Below, piece after piece: positions 28,083 through 36,995 of a DNA stretch of 64,000 bases. Both the position numbers and the translations under genes were made by a program. The stretch lies in the NCBI RefSeq assembly GCF_028368975.1, contig NZ_JAQNDM010000002.1, positions 3,218,425-3,282,424 of the forward strand. The letters are read 5' to 3'. How positions within the stretch are numbered: position 1 is the stretch's first letter; each line of letters opens with the position of its first letter. A model generated the notes under the pieces. The model did not search any database. It saw only the letters and a list, made by a program, of their open reading frames with translations, and was not told the DNA's origin. This DNA comes from Stigmatella ashevillena. Its GTDB lineage: Bacteria; Myxococcota; Myxococcia; Myxococcales; Myxococcaceae.

Positions 28083-29600
28083 ATGACCCGCTCCCGTTCC
28101 CACGCCCTCTGGATGTTGGCCGCCACGCTGCTGTGCGCGGCCCCGGTGCTGGCCCAGGCGCCCGCGTCCGCCGCCCGTCCGGCAGCCTCCTCACCGCTCT
28201 CGGATGTGCTCAAGGTGCCCCGCCCCAAGGGGGGCGAGTGGCTGGGGCTGTACCTGATGGACAAAAAGGTCGGCTACTTCTTCACGAACGTGGCCCTGGT
28301 TCCCGGACGCAAGGACCAGGTGCGTGCCGTCACCGAGTTGGTCTTCAAAGCGACCGTGGGGAGCAAGCTCTCCGAGCGGGTGCACCGCGAGGAGCGCGTT
28401 TACGAGGCGAAGCCGGGTGGGCGGCTGCTGTCGTTCGTGGTGGACCAGCGCGGGGATGGCGGCACCCAACGGTTGGAAGCCACGAACACCTCCAGCGGTC
28501 TGAAGGTGGTGCGCAAGCGGCCCGGACAGCCCGACGAGGTGCTGACCGTGGCGGCCAGCGCCGAGAAGACCGAGGACGCGGACCAGGCGCGCGTGGCCAT
28601 CCTTCGCAAGGCGGTGGTGGAGGGCGTCGTCACCGATGGGACGGACCTGGAGGGCTACAAGATCACCACCACGGCGGAGCCCGCCGAGGAGCGGATGGTG
28701 CGCGGGGTGAAGGTGCGGCTGAGCCGGGCGCAGACGATCTCCGAGAAGGAGAAGGTGCCCGTAACGGCCTACTTCACCGAGGACGGGGAGATGGTAGAAG
28801 TCGATTTCGGCCAGACGATGAAGGCGCGGGCCGAACCCGAGACGGTGGCGAAGCGACTGGACACGGTGGAAGTCTTTGCGCTCACGCGCATCGTGCTGCC
28901 GAAGAAACTGCCCGTCGAAGCGCGGGCCGTACCAGGCCGGGCCGTCATGGTGATGACGGGGCTGCCGGAGAAGTTCCAGCAGGACACCTACCGGCAGAAG
29001 TACGTGAAGCTGCCGGACGGGCGCGTGGAGGTGACGCTGCTGTCGGACTTCCCCAAGGCGTCCAACCTCAAGCCGCTGCCAGTGACGGACCCGGACGGCG
29101 GCGAGAACCTCAAATCGACGATCATCGTCGAGAGCGACAACGCGGACATCCGCAAGCTGTCAAAGACGTTGGTGGGCTCGGAGAAGGACGCATACACGGC
29201 GGCGAAGAAGGTCGTCACCTGGGTGGCCACGAACCTGGCGAAGGACTACGGGGCGAGCGCGGACCGGGCCTCGGACGTGTTGCGGCAGAAGAAGGGCGAC
29301 TGCACGGAGCACTCGCTCCTGGCAGTGGCGCTGCTGCGTGCGGCGGGGATTCCGGCGCGGCGGATCGACGGCGTGGTCTACATCGTGAACGATGACGGGG
29401 TGCCCGCGTTCTACTGGCACGAGTGGATCGAAGCCTACGTGGGCGAGTGGACGCAGATGGACCCGACGTTCCACCAGTTGGTCGCGGACGCAACCCACTT
29501 TGGAGTCGGCAAGGAGGGCAACGCGGAAATCACCCCGCTCATTGGCCAGCTCAAAGTGGTGGAAGTGAAGGACAAGCCTTCCACCGCTGGGAAGCCGTAG
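28083..29600 (+). CDS. Secreted transglutaminase-like protein
   Basis: The 505-residue protein has a signal peptide (about 1-25), a long beta-rich N-terminal part and a C-terminal transglutaminase-like core. The triad is visible: Cys in KKGDCTEHSLL, His in YWHEWIEAYV and Asp in TQMDPTFHQ. Such bacterial domains act as cysteine proteases, amidases or crosslinkers in the envelope. A strong purine-rich ribosome site (GAGGGAGAG) precedes the ATG. Confidence 0.88.
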   Translation: MTRSRSHALWMLAATLLCAAPVLAQAPASAARPAASSPLSDVLKVPRPKGGEWLGLYLMDKKVGYFFTNVALVPGRKDQVRAVTELVFKATVGSKLSERVHREERVYEAKPGGRLLSFVVDQRGDGGTQRLEATNTSSGLKVVRKRPGQPDEVLTVAASAEKTEDADQARVAILRKAVVEGVVTDGTDLEGYKITTTAEPAEERMVRGVKVRLSRAQTISEKEKVPVTAYFTEDGEMVEVDFGQTMKARAEPETVAKRLDTVEVFALTRIVLPKKLPVEARAVPGRAVMVMTGLPEKFQQDTYRQKYVKLPDGRVEVTLLSDFPKASNLKPLPVTDPDGGENLKSTIIVESDNADIRKLSKTLVGSEKDAYTAAKKVVTWVATNLAKDYGASADRASDVLRQKKGDCTEHSLLAVALLRAAGIPARRIDGVVYIVNDDGVPAFYWHEWIEAYVGEWTQMDPTFHQLVADATHFGVGKEGNAEITPLIGQLKVVEVKDKPSTAGKP

Positions 29601-29719
29601 CCTTCGACCACACGCCATTGACTCCGCCGCACGACTCACTCTAGGAGTGAAGCCAATGTGACGAGCAAGAACGCACGTCCCATCTGCGCAACGCTCCTTC
29701 AGAGCGAGGTTTCCCCAAT

Positions 29720-30073
29720 ATGAAAATCAGTCCAGCGGTGGCACTTGCGTCTTGTTTTCTGATGTTCAGTTGCATGGGGGTGAATGAAGACACTCTTGGA
29801 AGCCCTCAGGAGACTGTCGGAGAAGCAGCGCAAGGGCTCTGCACCTCTCATTGCCAGTGCGATCCAGGGTACAAGTGCAGTTCGGGGAGCTGTGTTTGGG
29901 AACTTGACTTTGGACCGCCTCTCGAACACCCCTGTTACGCAGATTGTCAGTGTGACAAACAAAACACACCTGACACGTACTGCATGTTCCTGGATACCGA
30001 TACCAGTGGTGTTCCCATCGGCGATTGCAGGCAGCCAGAGCTTACCATCCGAAACGGCGGCACCTCGCAATGA
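29720..30073 (+). CDS. Cys-rich putative lipoprotein, interrupted
   Basis: The 117-residue product begins with a signal peptide whose lipobox-like FMFSC gives a lipidation site near residue 18. It contains repeated Cys motifs (CTSHCQCDPGYKC, then CYADCQCDK), resembling small disulfide-rich lipoproteins. Base composition is visibly lower in GC than the neighbours. It ends at an in-frame TGA (30071-30073), beyond which the same frame stays open with similar Cys-rich sequence. It may therefore be the N-terminal part of a longer, broken gene. Confidence 0.6.
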   Translation: MKISPAVALASCFLMFSCMGVNEDTLGSPQETVGEAAQGLCTSHCQCDPGYKCSSGSCVWELDFGPPLEHPCYADCQCDKQNTPDTYCMFLDTDTSGVPIGDCRQPELTIRNGGTSQ

Positions 30074-30322
30074 GGAAGCAACGCAGGGGTTTCCCACCCA
30101 AGTCCGGACGCTTTCGTCCGCATATTGATCTCGGGTAAGCCAGGCACCAGTGTCGCCAAGTATAACCGTCACTTCTCATGTGGCTCTGCAGCCAAATGGT
30201 GGCGCGACACCACGAGTTTCACGTCTTTTAACGCGCCATGCGGAGGCAATCTCAGCACTTGTAACACTGCCAGAAATTACTGCCCGCTGACCGGACCGTG
30301 CAATGGTCCCGATTGTCCTTGA
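30074..30322 (+). pseudogene. In-frame continuation after a premature TGA
   Basis: Directly after the TGA at 30071-30073 the same frame is open for 82 codons to the stop at 30320-30322. The segment encodes more Cys-rich sequence (for example CGGNLSTCNTARNYC and CNGPDCP). A TTG start at 30125 could express it alone, but no ribosome site or signal peptide supports that. A single nonsense change in a roughly 200-codon gene is the simplest reading. Confidence 0.5.
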
Positions 30323-30424
30323 GAAACCCTCCCAACCACAGTCGCACCCCCTGTGAATTCCAGGCCATGTGAACCATGGCCTGAGGAAGGTCCGCGGCAG
30401 TGTCCCCACCCCTCTTCCGGAGGA

Positions 30425-32641
30425 CTACAGGGGACACTGCCGGACAGCGTCGGGGCTGATCACACTGGAACCGTTGATGTCGCACGGCTGCACAGCCCTC
30501 AGACGGATGTGCCCTACCGCACCGCCTCCTCCTCCGCCTCCACCGCTTATGCTCGTCCAATCAGTCACTCCTGCTTCTCCTGACTCAGGGGATAGGCCTG
30601 CTTTCGCGCCGCCCGCGCCTCCATCCCCGCCCAAGTCGGCATCCCCAGGCCCACCGTTGGCTGGCTCGCCCGAAGATGTATGGCCGCTGATACCGTGCCT
30701 ACCACTTTGCAAAGAGCCCCCTCCTTCGCCAGCTTCTCCTCCGTTGGCAGTCAGCCGGGCTTCTCCTAAGAGGACCAACCGGAAGGCCTCCAAAGAGACT
30801 TGGCCTCCACTTCCCCCTCCCCCGCCTCCCCCTCCTGAAGCACCCACGTGGGCTGCTCCTCCGCCCCCTCCACCTCCGCTGGTGGAGACCTTCTGGCCCA
30901 CGGTGAGGACCCCTGCAGCAGAAATCTGGAGCGCGCCCCCCCCTGCCCCGCCGAGGCCCCCTCTCGTACCGCCTCCCTTTCCGCCAGGACAGCCTCCCAC
31001 CAAGGGAACAAGTCCACTGCCCCCCTCACTTCCAGCGCCGCCACCGTTTGCTCCATTGGCGTGTCCTCTGCCTCCTGGAGCACCCGCAGTGGCCCCTCCA
31101 CCTCCCCCACCTCCCCCACCTCCCTCTCCCGATGCAGTCCCTCCTGAGCCCTGCCGGGCTCCACAAGACTGATTGCCTCCCGCACCTGGGGCAGAGACTG
31201 AAACACCATTGGCCAGAATATCGTGATTCAGCGTGGCATCTCCGTACACCGCCAGGATGACAGGGCGGGTTCCCACCAGTCTCAGGTCTCCGGCCAAGTC
31301 CACGCTCCGCACCGGGAGCACCACAATATCGGGAGCACCATTGGGTTGAGGCACAACCATGACTTGGGGTGGAGGATTCACCACGCGGTTGGATGGACTC
31401 CAAGGAGCAGCGACACCAGGGGTTGAGTCGAAGGTGATGTCGCCTGTGGTCTTCAGGATACCGATCTGCGCATCAGCAATCGCGTCCGGATCAAAATTGC
31501 TCGGAGCATAGGGAAAGGAACTGCACACTCCGTCGAAGGCGCGGCAAACCCCGCTCAGCCCAGAACCCCTCACACAGGCTGTATTCACTTTGAGCGGATC
31601 CACTTCTTCGGTGCAGTTGTTGAGCGCTTGGCAGCCGCTCTTGATTCGATGGCATTCGTTGCTCGCAGAGCAAGGGGTCGCCATTCCCAGGCACTCTCCA
31701 ACGCCATTGCACTGGTCAGTGACCGTGCAATCGTCCCCGTCATTACAGCCCGTCGTGATGGCTTTGGGGGGATAGACACACTGGCCATCGGCCGCACGGC
31801 ACGCACCCGCCATCTCGTAGCACCCCGTCGATGGCGGAGAACTACACGACTTGCGCTGACCCGCGCACTGGGCCTGCTGCCCACACGTGTCACCCTCGGT
31901 ACAGAGATCCCGGTCATCACAGGACGTCTCGGGAGAAGCCACAATCTTGTCGCACGCTCCTGTCGCTGTATTGCAGACCGCTCCCGTGTAGCAGACGTCG
32001 GATGGCTGCTCGCAGCGCACCGCATCCCCCACGCAGGCCGTGCCGTCGCAATGGTCATTCTTCGTGCAGGCATTGCCATCGTCACACGAACTGTTCAGAC
32101 ACTTTGAATCCAGACAGCCTTTGAACCCGTCACAGTCAAAGTCCACTGTCACACTGCATTTTTCGGGGGCACCCGGGTACACATCCTCACGCGCGTCATC
32201 ACAGTCCGCGTTCGCGAGTCCATCCAGCGCGATGAAGCTGTCCCCATCCTTGTCCTGTGCCTGGAGCACGGCCTCAAAAGAGGTGAACTCCCCCTTGGGA
32301 ACAGAGATGGGTCCGTTCGAGGCACGCTTCTCCACCAGTTCGCCCGCGCATGCCTCGTCCGAGGTGGACTTGTACGAGGACACCTCCAGCGCCAGTTCAC
32401 GCGCCCACTCCGGCTTCCGGAACACCGCGACGCGGACCTCCTTCGCGTCCAGATTCTGGAACTTCTCCCGGGGGATGTCCGTCCTGGCTTCATGGTCTTG
32501 CGCATCGCGCACAAGGACGCGGACACACGCAGGAACGTAAGTGCCGTACTTGACCGAGACCCGGATGGCCCCCTCGACGGGTTCCTTCTCGCGGCAAGCA
32601 ACGAGACTCAGCAGCAGCCCCAACACACAGGCTCGAAACAT
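30425..32641 (-). CDS. Large Cys- and Gly-rich lipoprotein
   Basis: This 738-residue protein starts with a lipoprotein signal (LVAC, Cys16). Residues about 130-165 hold a calcium-loop-like DKDGDSFIALDGLANADCDD. Residues 165-390 are an array of Cys-rich repeats of the MopE/Dickkopf-like type seen in myxobacterial surface proteins (for example SCDDGNACTKNDHCDG, repeated about five times). The C-terminal half (about 490-720) is very Gly-rich, including runs of consecutive glycines. It has no enzymatic motif and is likely a surface-exposed structural protein. It diverges from the secreted nuclease gene with only 63 bp between starts. Confidence 0.82.
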   Translation of the reverse strand: MFRACVLGLLLSLVACREKEPVEGAIRVSVKYGTYVPACVRVLVRDAQDHEARTDIPREKFQNLDAKEVRVAVFRKPEWARELALEVSSYKSTSDEACAGELVEKRASNGPISVPKGEFTSFEAVLQAQDKDGDSFIALDGLANADCDDAREDVYPGAPEKCSVTVDFDCDGFKGCLDSKCLNSSCDDGNACTKNDHCDGTACVGDAVRCEQPSDVCYTGAVCNTATGACDKIVASPETSCDDRDLCTEGDTCGQQAQCAGQRKSCSSPPSTGCYEMAGACRAADGQCVYPPKAITTGCNDGDDCTVTDQCNGVGECLGMATPCSASNECHRIKSGCQALNNCTEEVDPLKVNTACVRGSGLSGVCRAFDGVCSSFPYAPSNFDPDAIADAQIGILKTTGDITFDSTPGVAAPWSPSNRVVNPPPQVMVVPQPNGAPDIVVLPVRSVDLAGDLRLVGTRPVILAVYGDATLNHDILANGVSVSAPGAGGNQSCGARQGSGGTASGEGGGGGGGGGGATAGAPGGRGHANGANGGGAGSEGGSGLVPLVGGCPGGKGGGTRGGLGGAGGGALQISAAGVLTVGQKVSTSGGGGGGGAAHVGASGGGGGGGGSGGQVSLEAFRLVLLGEARLTANGGEAGEGGGSLQSGRHGISGHTSSGEPANGGPGDADLGGDGGAGGAKAGLSPESGEAGVTDWTSISGGGGGGGGAVGHIRLRAVQPCDINGSSVISPDAVRQCPL

Positions 32642-32704
32642 GGGCGAAGTCTATCCCACCTTGAATCCGACCCAGCCTATGGTTCCTCTTCCCGGAGCCC
32701 CACC

Positions 32705-34024
32705 ATGCACTCTCGTCCCCTTCTTCTTCTCCTCGCCCTCGTGACCACCCTCACTCACTGTGCACCGCCCGACACCGCCGAGCCGGTCCCACAGCCTGGC
32801 GAGAGCCTCCAAGGCCTCACCGCCGGAGGCGGCCTGCGGTTCATGACCTACAACATCAAGCACGCCGAGCTCAGCAGCCTGGAGGCCATTGCGAGCGTCA
32901 TCAACGCGCAAGCCCCGGACGTGGTGGCGCTCCAGGAGGTCGACGTCCTCACCGTGCGCTCCAACGGGGTGGATCAAGCAGCCCGGCTGGGTCAGCTCAC
33001 CGGCATGTCGCATGCCTTCATTCCCTCGCTGACCAGCTATGACTCGGGCCAGTACGGGCTGGCGATCCTGTCCCGCTACCCCATCCGCTCTGCCCAGCGC
33101 CTCCCGCTCCGCTCGGCCGCCGAGCAGCGTGTTCTGGCCCTCTTCGAAGTGGAGCTGGCGCCCTCGCGCCTCATCCCCGTGGGAGTCACCCACTTCGGGA
33201 CCACCGGCGCCACGGAGCGCGTGCAACAGGCCGAGGACATCAAAGCGGCCCTCGCCGGAAAACCGTGGGCCCTGCTCGGCGGCGATCTCAACGCCAGCCC
33301 CTCCGAGTCCAGCATCACCAGCCTCCTCCAGCAGTTCACCGACGCCTGGGCCCGGGGCGGCTCGGGCAGCGGCTACACCCACTCGGCCACCCTTCCCATC
33401 AAGCGCATCGACTACGTCCTGCTCGGCTCCGCGTGGACATCCCCGCTCACCGCCAGCGTCGTGAACGCGACCTCCCAGTCCGACCACCGTCCTCTCGCCG
33501 CCACCCTCATCCTGCCGTGGAGTCAGACGCTCTTTGGAGACCGTGCCCCGGGCACCGCCGTCCAGGACGACACGCGCGCGGTGGAAGTGGGCGTCCGGTT
33601 CCGCAGCAACGTCAGCGGCACCCTCGAGGCCCTCCGGTTCTACAGGGGCACGGGCAATGCCAACGGCTACGTCGCCCACCTTTGGAGCAACACGGGCACC
33701 CTCCTGGCCCAGGTTCCCGTGAAGGACGGACGCATCCCCGGCTGGCAGGAGGTTCCGCTTCCCACGCCCATCTCCATCTCCGCAGGGTCGATCTATGTGG
33801 TCTCGTATTACACGTCCAACGGGCAGTTCCCCCGGGACGTCTCGGGGCTGGCGAACGCGGTGGTCAGCGGCAACCTCACGGCCCCCGGCAGCGCCAGCGT
33901 GGGGGGCAACGGCGTCTTTGTCTACGCGACAGGGGGCGGATTCCCTGCGAGTTCTTATAAGGATGCCAATTACTGGGTCGATGTCCGCTTCAAACCCTCT
34001 TCCTCCGCAGCCCTTCTCCCATGA
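32705..34024 (+). CDS. Secreted endonuclease/exonuclease/phosphatase-family lipoprotein with DUF4082-like domain
   Basis: The ATG at 32705 gives a lipoprotein-type signal (LTHC). The EEP domain spans about 40-290: MTYNIKHAEL, DVVALQEVD, ILSRYPI, LLGGDLNASPSE, RIDYVLL and SDHRPLAATLI, with all metal-site residues in place. The C-terminal 150 residues (TLFGDRAPGTAVQDD onwards) resemble DUF4082, a beta-sandwich common on extracellular enzymes. A secreted nuclease or phosphodiesterase is likely; substrate is open. Its stop overlaps the next gene by 4 bp. Confidence 0.87.
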   Translation: MHSRPLLLLLALVTTLTHCAPPDTAEPVPQPGESLQGLTAGGGLRFMTYNIKHAELSSLEAIASVINAQAPDVVALQEVDVLTVRSNGVDQAARLGQLTGMSHAFIPSLTSYDSGQYGLAILSRYPIRSAQRLPLRSAAEQRVLALFEVELAPSRLIPVGVTHFGTTGATERVQQAEDIKAALAGKPWALLGGDLNASPSESSITSLLQQFTDAWARGGSGSGYTHSATLPIKRIDYVLLGSAWTSPLTASVVNATSQSDHRPLAATLILPWSQTLFGDRAPGTAVQDDTRAVEVGVRFRSNVSGTLEALRFYRGTGNANGYVAHLWSNTGTLLAQVPVKDGRIPGWQEVPLPTPISISAGSIYVVSYYTSNGQFPRDVSGLANAVVSGNLTAPGSASVGGNGVFVYATGGGFPASSYKDANYWVDVRFKPSSSAALLP

Positions 34025-34923
34025 ACTCCCACTCCGGGCAGCATCTTCGCCTCCATGACACGGACCTTTGGTATGAGGACAGGGGCTCCCCGGGTGATCC
34101 GCCCATCTTATTGTTGATGGGCAATGGGTGCAGTTCCGCGTTCTGGCCTGAGCCTTTTGTCGGCCTCCTCGTCCGTGGAGGCCGACGTGTCATCCGCTTC
34201 GACTATCGGGACACGGGCCGCTCCTCTCACTTTGACTTCGACCAAGCGCCCTACAGCCTCGATGACATCGAGAGGGATGTGCTGGGGCTCATGGCGCACC
34301 TCGGCCTCCCGAGAGCGCATTGCATTGGACTGTCCATGGGAGGCTTTCTGGCGCAGCGGATGGCCGTCCGGCATCCCTCCTCCGTTGCATCGCTGACCAG
34401 CATGATGTCCACGTCGGACTATGCCGTGCTGCTTCACACTTTTAGCGGAGGCGAAGCCCCCACGTCTGGACTCCCGCCTCCACGCCAGGATTGGCTCGAA
34501 GCGCTCTCGAAACTCCCGGCAGGGCTGTCCCCGTTGGAGCTGTCGGTGGAGAGCTGGCGGCTCGCGAATGGAAGCCGGGCACCGTTCGACGCGGAATACT
34601 GGCGGGACCTCCAGCGGCTCGCGGACACACGGGGCGATGACTCCCGCGCCGGAGACCACCACCGGCGTGCCTGCGAACGGATCACGGACAAGAACCTCCT
34701 GGGCGCGCTGCGGCACGTCACAGCCCCTTGCCTGTTCATCCAGGGCTCGGAGGATCCGATCTTCGTGCCCGCGCACGCCGAGGCAGCGGCCCAGGCGGTA
34801 CCAAGCGGAAAGCTGCGCATCGTGGACGGGATGGGGCACGCCCTCAACCCTGCTTTTTTCGAGCTCCTGGCCGACGCCCTCTTGGAGCACACCCAGGACA
34901 CGGTGGCGCACCGCAGGCCGTGA
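34021..34923 (+). CDS. Alpha/beta-fold hydrolase
   Basis: The 300-residue protein has the alpha/beta-hydrolase core: oxyanion region LLLMGNGCSSAFW, nucleophile elbow GLSMGGFLA (Ser near residue 106), Asp in QGSEDPIFVP and His in DGMGHAL. It resembles the cytoplasmic esterases and lactonases next to LuxR-type regulators, but the substrate is unknown. It overlaps the upstream secreted nuclease by 4 bp and precedes a two-component pair by 12 bp. Confidence 0.87.
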   Translation: MNSHSGQHLRLHDTDLWYEDRGSPGDPPILLLMGNGCSSAFWPEPFVGLLVRGGRRVIRFDYRDTGRSSHFDFDQAPYSLDDIERDVLGLMAHLGLPRAHCIGLSMGGFLAQRMAVRHPSSVASLTSMMSTSDYAVLLHTFSGGEAPTSGLPPPRQDWLEALSKLPAGLSPLELSVESWRLANGSRAPFDAEYWRDLQRLADTRGDDSRAGDHHRRACERITDKNLLGALRHVTAPCLFIQGSEDPIFVPAHAEAAAQAVPSGKLRIVDGMGHALNPAFFELLADALLEHTQDTVAHRRP

Positions 34924-34935
34924 TACGCTGGGCCC

Positions 34936-36126
34936 GTGACTTCCGGCATATGGCCTCCTGCACACACCACTGCTAGTGGAAGGAGCTCCGTCACACCGTC
35001 CTCCCCGCCTGCCCCTCCGCTTCTCTTCCTCGCCGGAATCATGATGTGGGTCTCCGCTGGCTACGCTCCCGTGGGAGAGCTGCTCCTCGAACCCGCGAGC
35101 CGGGCGGCGCCCGCCATGCAGCTCTGGCTCCTGTGCTTCCTCACCTTCGGCGTGGCCTTCTGGCTCAACGTTCGGGGCAAGGGCCATGGAGCGGTCTGGC
35201 TCTTGGGAGTACAGACCGGCGCGGCCCTGGGGGCGCTTGCCACCGGTCACGATGGCTCCGAAGGCGTGCTCCTGTGCGCCATCGCCGCACAGACGCCGTA
35301 TTTCCTCCCCTCGCGGCGAGCCACCCAATGGGTGGTGGGAATGGCCCTCCTGTCCGCGGCCGTGTACTTCGTCACCCTCCCGCTCGAGAACGCAGTGCCG
35401 ATGGCTGTCTTGTTCACGGGCTTCATGGGCTTCACGGCCATGGTGGCCCGCATCCAGCAGCGCGAAGCCCAGGGGCGCCGCGAGCTGGCGCGGCTGCACA
35501 CGGAGCTCAAGGCCGCTCAAGTGCTGCTCGCCGATCGCGAGCGGGAGCAAGAGCGGCTGCGAATCGCCCGCGAGCTGCACGACTCGCTGGGCCATCACCT
35601 CACCGCGCTCTCCCTCAACCTGGAGGCCGCCTCGCACACCGTCACGGGCCCAGGAGAGGAACATGTCCGGCGAGCTCGCACGGTCGCCCGAACCCTCCTG
35701 GGAGAGGTCCGAGAGGTGGTGTCCTCCATGCGAGATGGGCCCTCGCAGTTGGGCCCTTCGCTGCAAGCGCTCGCGCAGGGGGTTCCCGGGCTCGACGTGC
35801 ACCTCCAGGTTCCGGACAAGCTCTCCATCGCCGATCCGGTCGCGGCCCAGTCCGTGTTCCGCTGCGTCCAGGAGGTCATCACCAACACGCTGCGCCATGC
35901 CTCGGCGAAGAACCTCTGGATCGACGTCGTCTCCACCGAAGAGGGCGGCATCCAGGTTCATGCCCGGGACGATGGGAAGGGCGCCGCCACGCTCAAGCCC
36001 GGTGCGGGAATCACGGGCATGCAGGAGCGCTTTGCCCTCCTGGGAGGAAAGGTGGAGCTGCGCCCCTCCGGAGGACAAGGGATGGAACTGGTGGCCTGGC
36101 TGCCCGCACGAGGAGGCGAAGGATGA
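34936..36126 (+). CDS. NarL-type sensor histidine kinase
   Basis: The start is a GTG at 34936. The 396-residue protein has five to six hydrophobic segments in residues 28-172, a short coiled linker, the HisKA_3 dimerisation helix ARELHDSLGHH with phospho-acceptor His215, and a HATPase domain (VQEVITNTLRHA, then HARDDGKGA and GAGITGMQERF). The membrane sensor has no recognised ligand domain. The stop overlaps the response regulator start by 4 bp, so the two are cognate. Confidence 0.92.
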   Translation: MTSGIWPPAHTTASGRSSVTPSSPPAPPLLFLAGIMMWVSAGYAPVGELLLEPASRAAPAMQLWLLCFLTFGVAFWLNVRGKGHGAVWLLGVQTGAALGALATGHDGSEGVLLCAIAAQTPYFLPSRRATQWVVGMALLSAAVYFVTLPLENAVPMAVLFTGFMGFTAMVARIQQREAQGRRELARLHTELKAAQVLLADREREQERLRIARELHDSLGHHLTALSLNLEAASHTVTGPGEEHVRRARTVARTLLGEVREVVSSMRDGPSQLGPSLQALAQGVPGLDVHLQVPDKLSIADPVAAQSVFRCVQEVITNTLRHASAKNLWIDVVSTEEGGIQVHARDDGKGAATLKPGAGITGMQERFALLGGKVELRPSGGQGMELVAWLPARGGEG

Positions 36127-36764
36127 TCAACATCGTCTTGGTCGATGATCACGCCCTCATCCGAGAGGGCATCCGCAGCCTGCTGGAGTTCACTCCGGAC
36201 CTGCGCGTCGTGGGGGAGGCCTCCGATGGAGAGGAAGCCCTGAAGCGCGTGCGGGAGCTGTCCCCGGATGTGGTGTTGATGGACGTGCGGATGCCGCGCA
36301 TGACCGGCCTGGAGGCGCTGCGCGAGATGCGCCGCGAGGCCCCGGAGCGCCGCGTGGTGCTGCTCACCACTTTCGATGAGGACTCGGTGGTCGTCGAGGC
36401 GCTGCGTGCGGGCGTCAAAGGCTTCCTCCTCAAGGACGTGACGCGTGATCAGCTCGCGGACGCCATCCGCCGGGTGGCGAACGGCGAGACACTGCTCCCT
36501 CCCGGAGTCGCCGATCGCGTGCAGCGCGGCTTCTCGGAAGTGCCACAGGAGTTTCCCCATGCCGAGCTTCCGGAGGGGCTCACGCGCCGGGAGCTGGAGG
36601 TCATGCGCCTCATTGCCCGGGGACTGAGCAACCGGGAGATCGCCACGGTGCTGGGCACCGCCGAGGGGACGGTCAAGAATCAGACCTCCAACATCCTCGC
36701 CAAGCTGGGCGTCCGGGACCGAACCCGGGCCGTCCTCCGGGCCATGGAGTTGGGGTGCCTCTAA
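36123..36764 (+). CDS. LuxR/NarL-type response regulator
   Basis: The 213-residue protein has a receiver domain with Asp8/Asp9, phospho-acceptor Asp54 (VLMDVRMPR) and the conserved Lys in GFLLKD. The C-terminal LuxR helix-turn-helix begins LTRRELEVMRLIARGLSNREIA and ends LGVRDRTRAV. It is encoded with the sensor kinase just upstream. Target genes are not evident; the adjacent hydrolase and nuclease genes are candidates. Confidence 0.94.
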   Translation: MINIVLVDDHALIREGIRSLLEFTPDLRVVGEASDGEEALKRVRELSPDVVLMDVRMPRMTGLEALREMRREAPERRVVLLTTFDEDSVVVEALRAGVKGFLLKDVTRDQLADAIRRVANGETLLPPGVADRVQRGFSEVPQEFPHAELPEGLTRRELEVMRLIARGLSNREIATVLGTAEGTVKNQTSNILAKLGVRDRTRAVLRAMELGCL

Positions 36765-36804
36765 GCTCCCGGGCACAGTATCGTCCACCCCCGACGTAGG
36801 ACTG

Positions 36805-36940
36805 TTGTGGGTAGACGAGGCAGTGAGTGAGCGGCTACGAGACATCAGCCGCTCGGCGAATGTGAGTGCTGACGCGCGGGACCGGGTGCAGATGGTACTG
36901 CTTGCCGTCGAAGACTGGTGCGCGCCGCGCATCGCCCCCC
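36805..36940 (+). pseudogene. IS630-family transposase N-terminal remnant
   Basis: The short frame encodes SADARDRVQMVLLAVEDW followed by CAPRIA, the N-terminal helix-turn-helix start typical of IS630-type transposases. It then breaks into a run of cytosines and low-complexity sequence. Nothing of the DDE catalytic part remains. It fills the 231-bp gap between the response regulator and the protease gene and probably marks an edge of the acquired IetAS-like island. Identification rests on a short stretch. Confidence 0.45.
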
Positions 36941-36995
36941 CCCCTCTGCACCCACCCTCCCCCTCAGCAGGGCTCACCTCCCTCTTATGCGTTTG

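Noticed and set aside
30071-30073. TGA as a selenocysteine codon
   Set aside because: No SECIS-like hairpin seen directly after the codon, and the flanking residues match no known selenoprotein; a nonsense mutation is simpler.
30361-30383. CAGGCCATG/CATGGCCTG hairpin between convergent genes as a terminator
   Set aside because: Perfect 9-bp stem but no T tract on either strand; kept only as a note.
34108-36078. 656-codon frame antisense to the alpha/beta hydrolase and sensor kinase
   Set aside because: Spans two genes with clear domains on the other strand; low-complexity translation.
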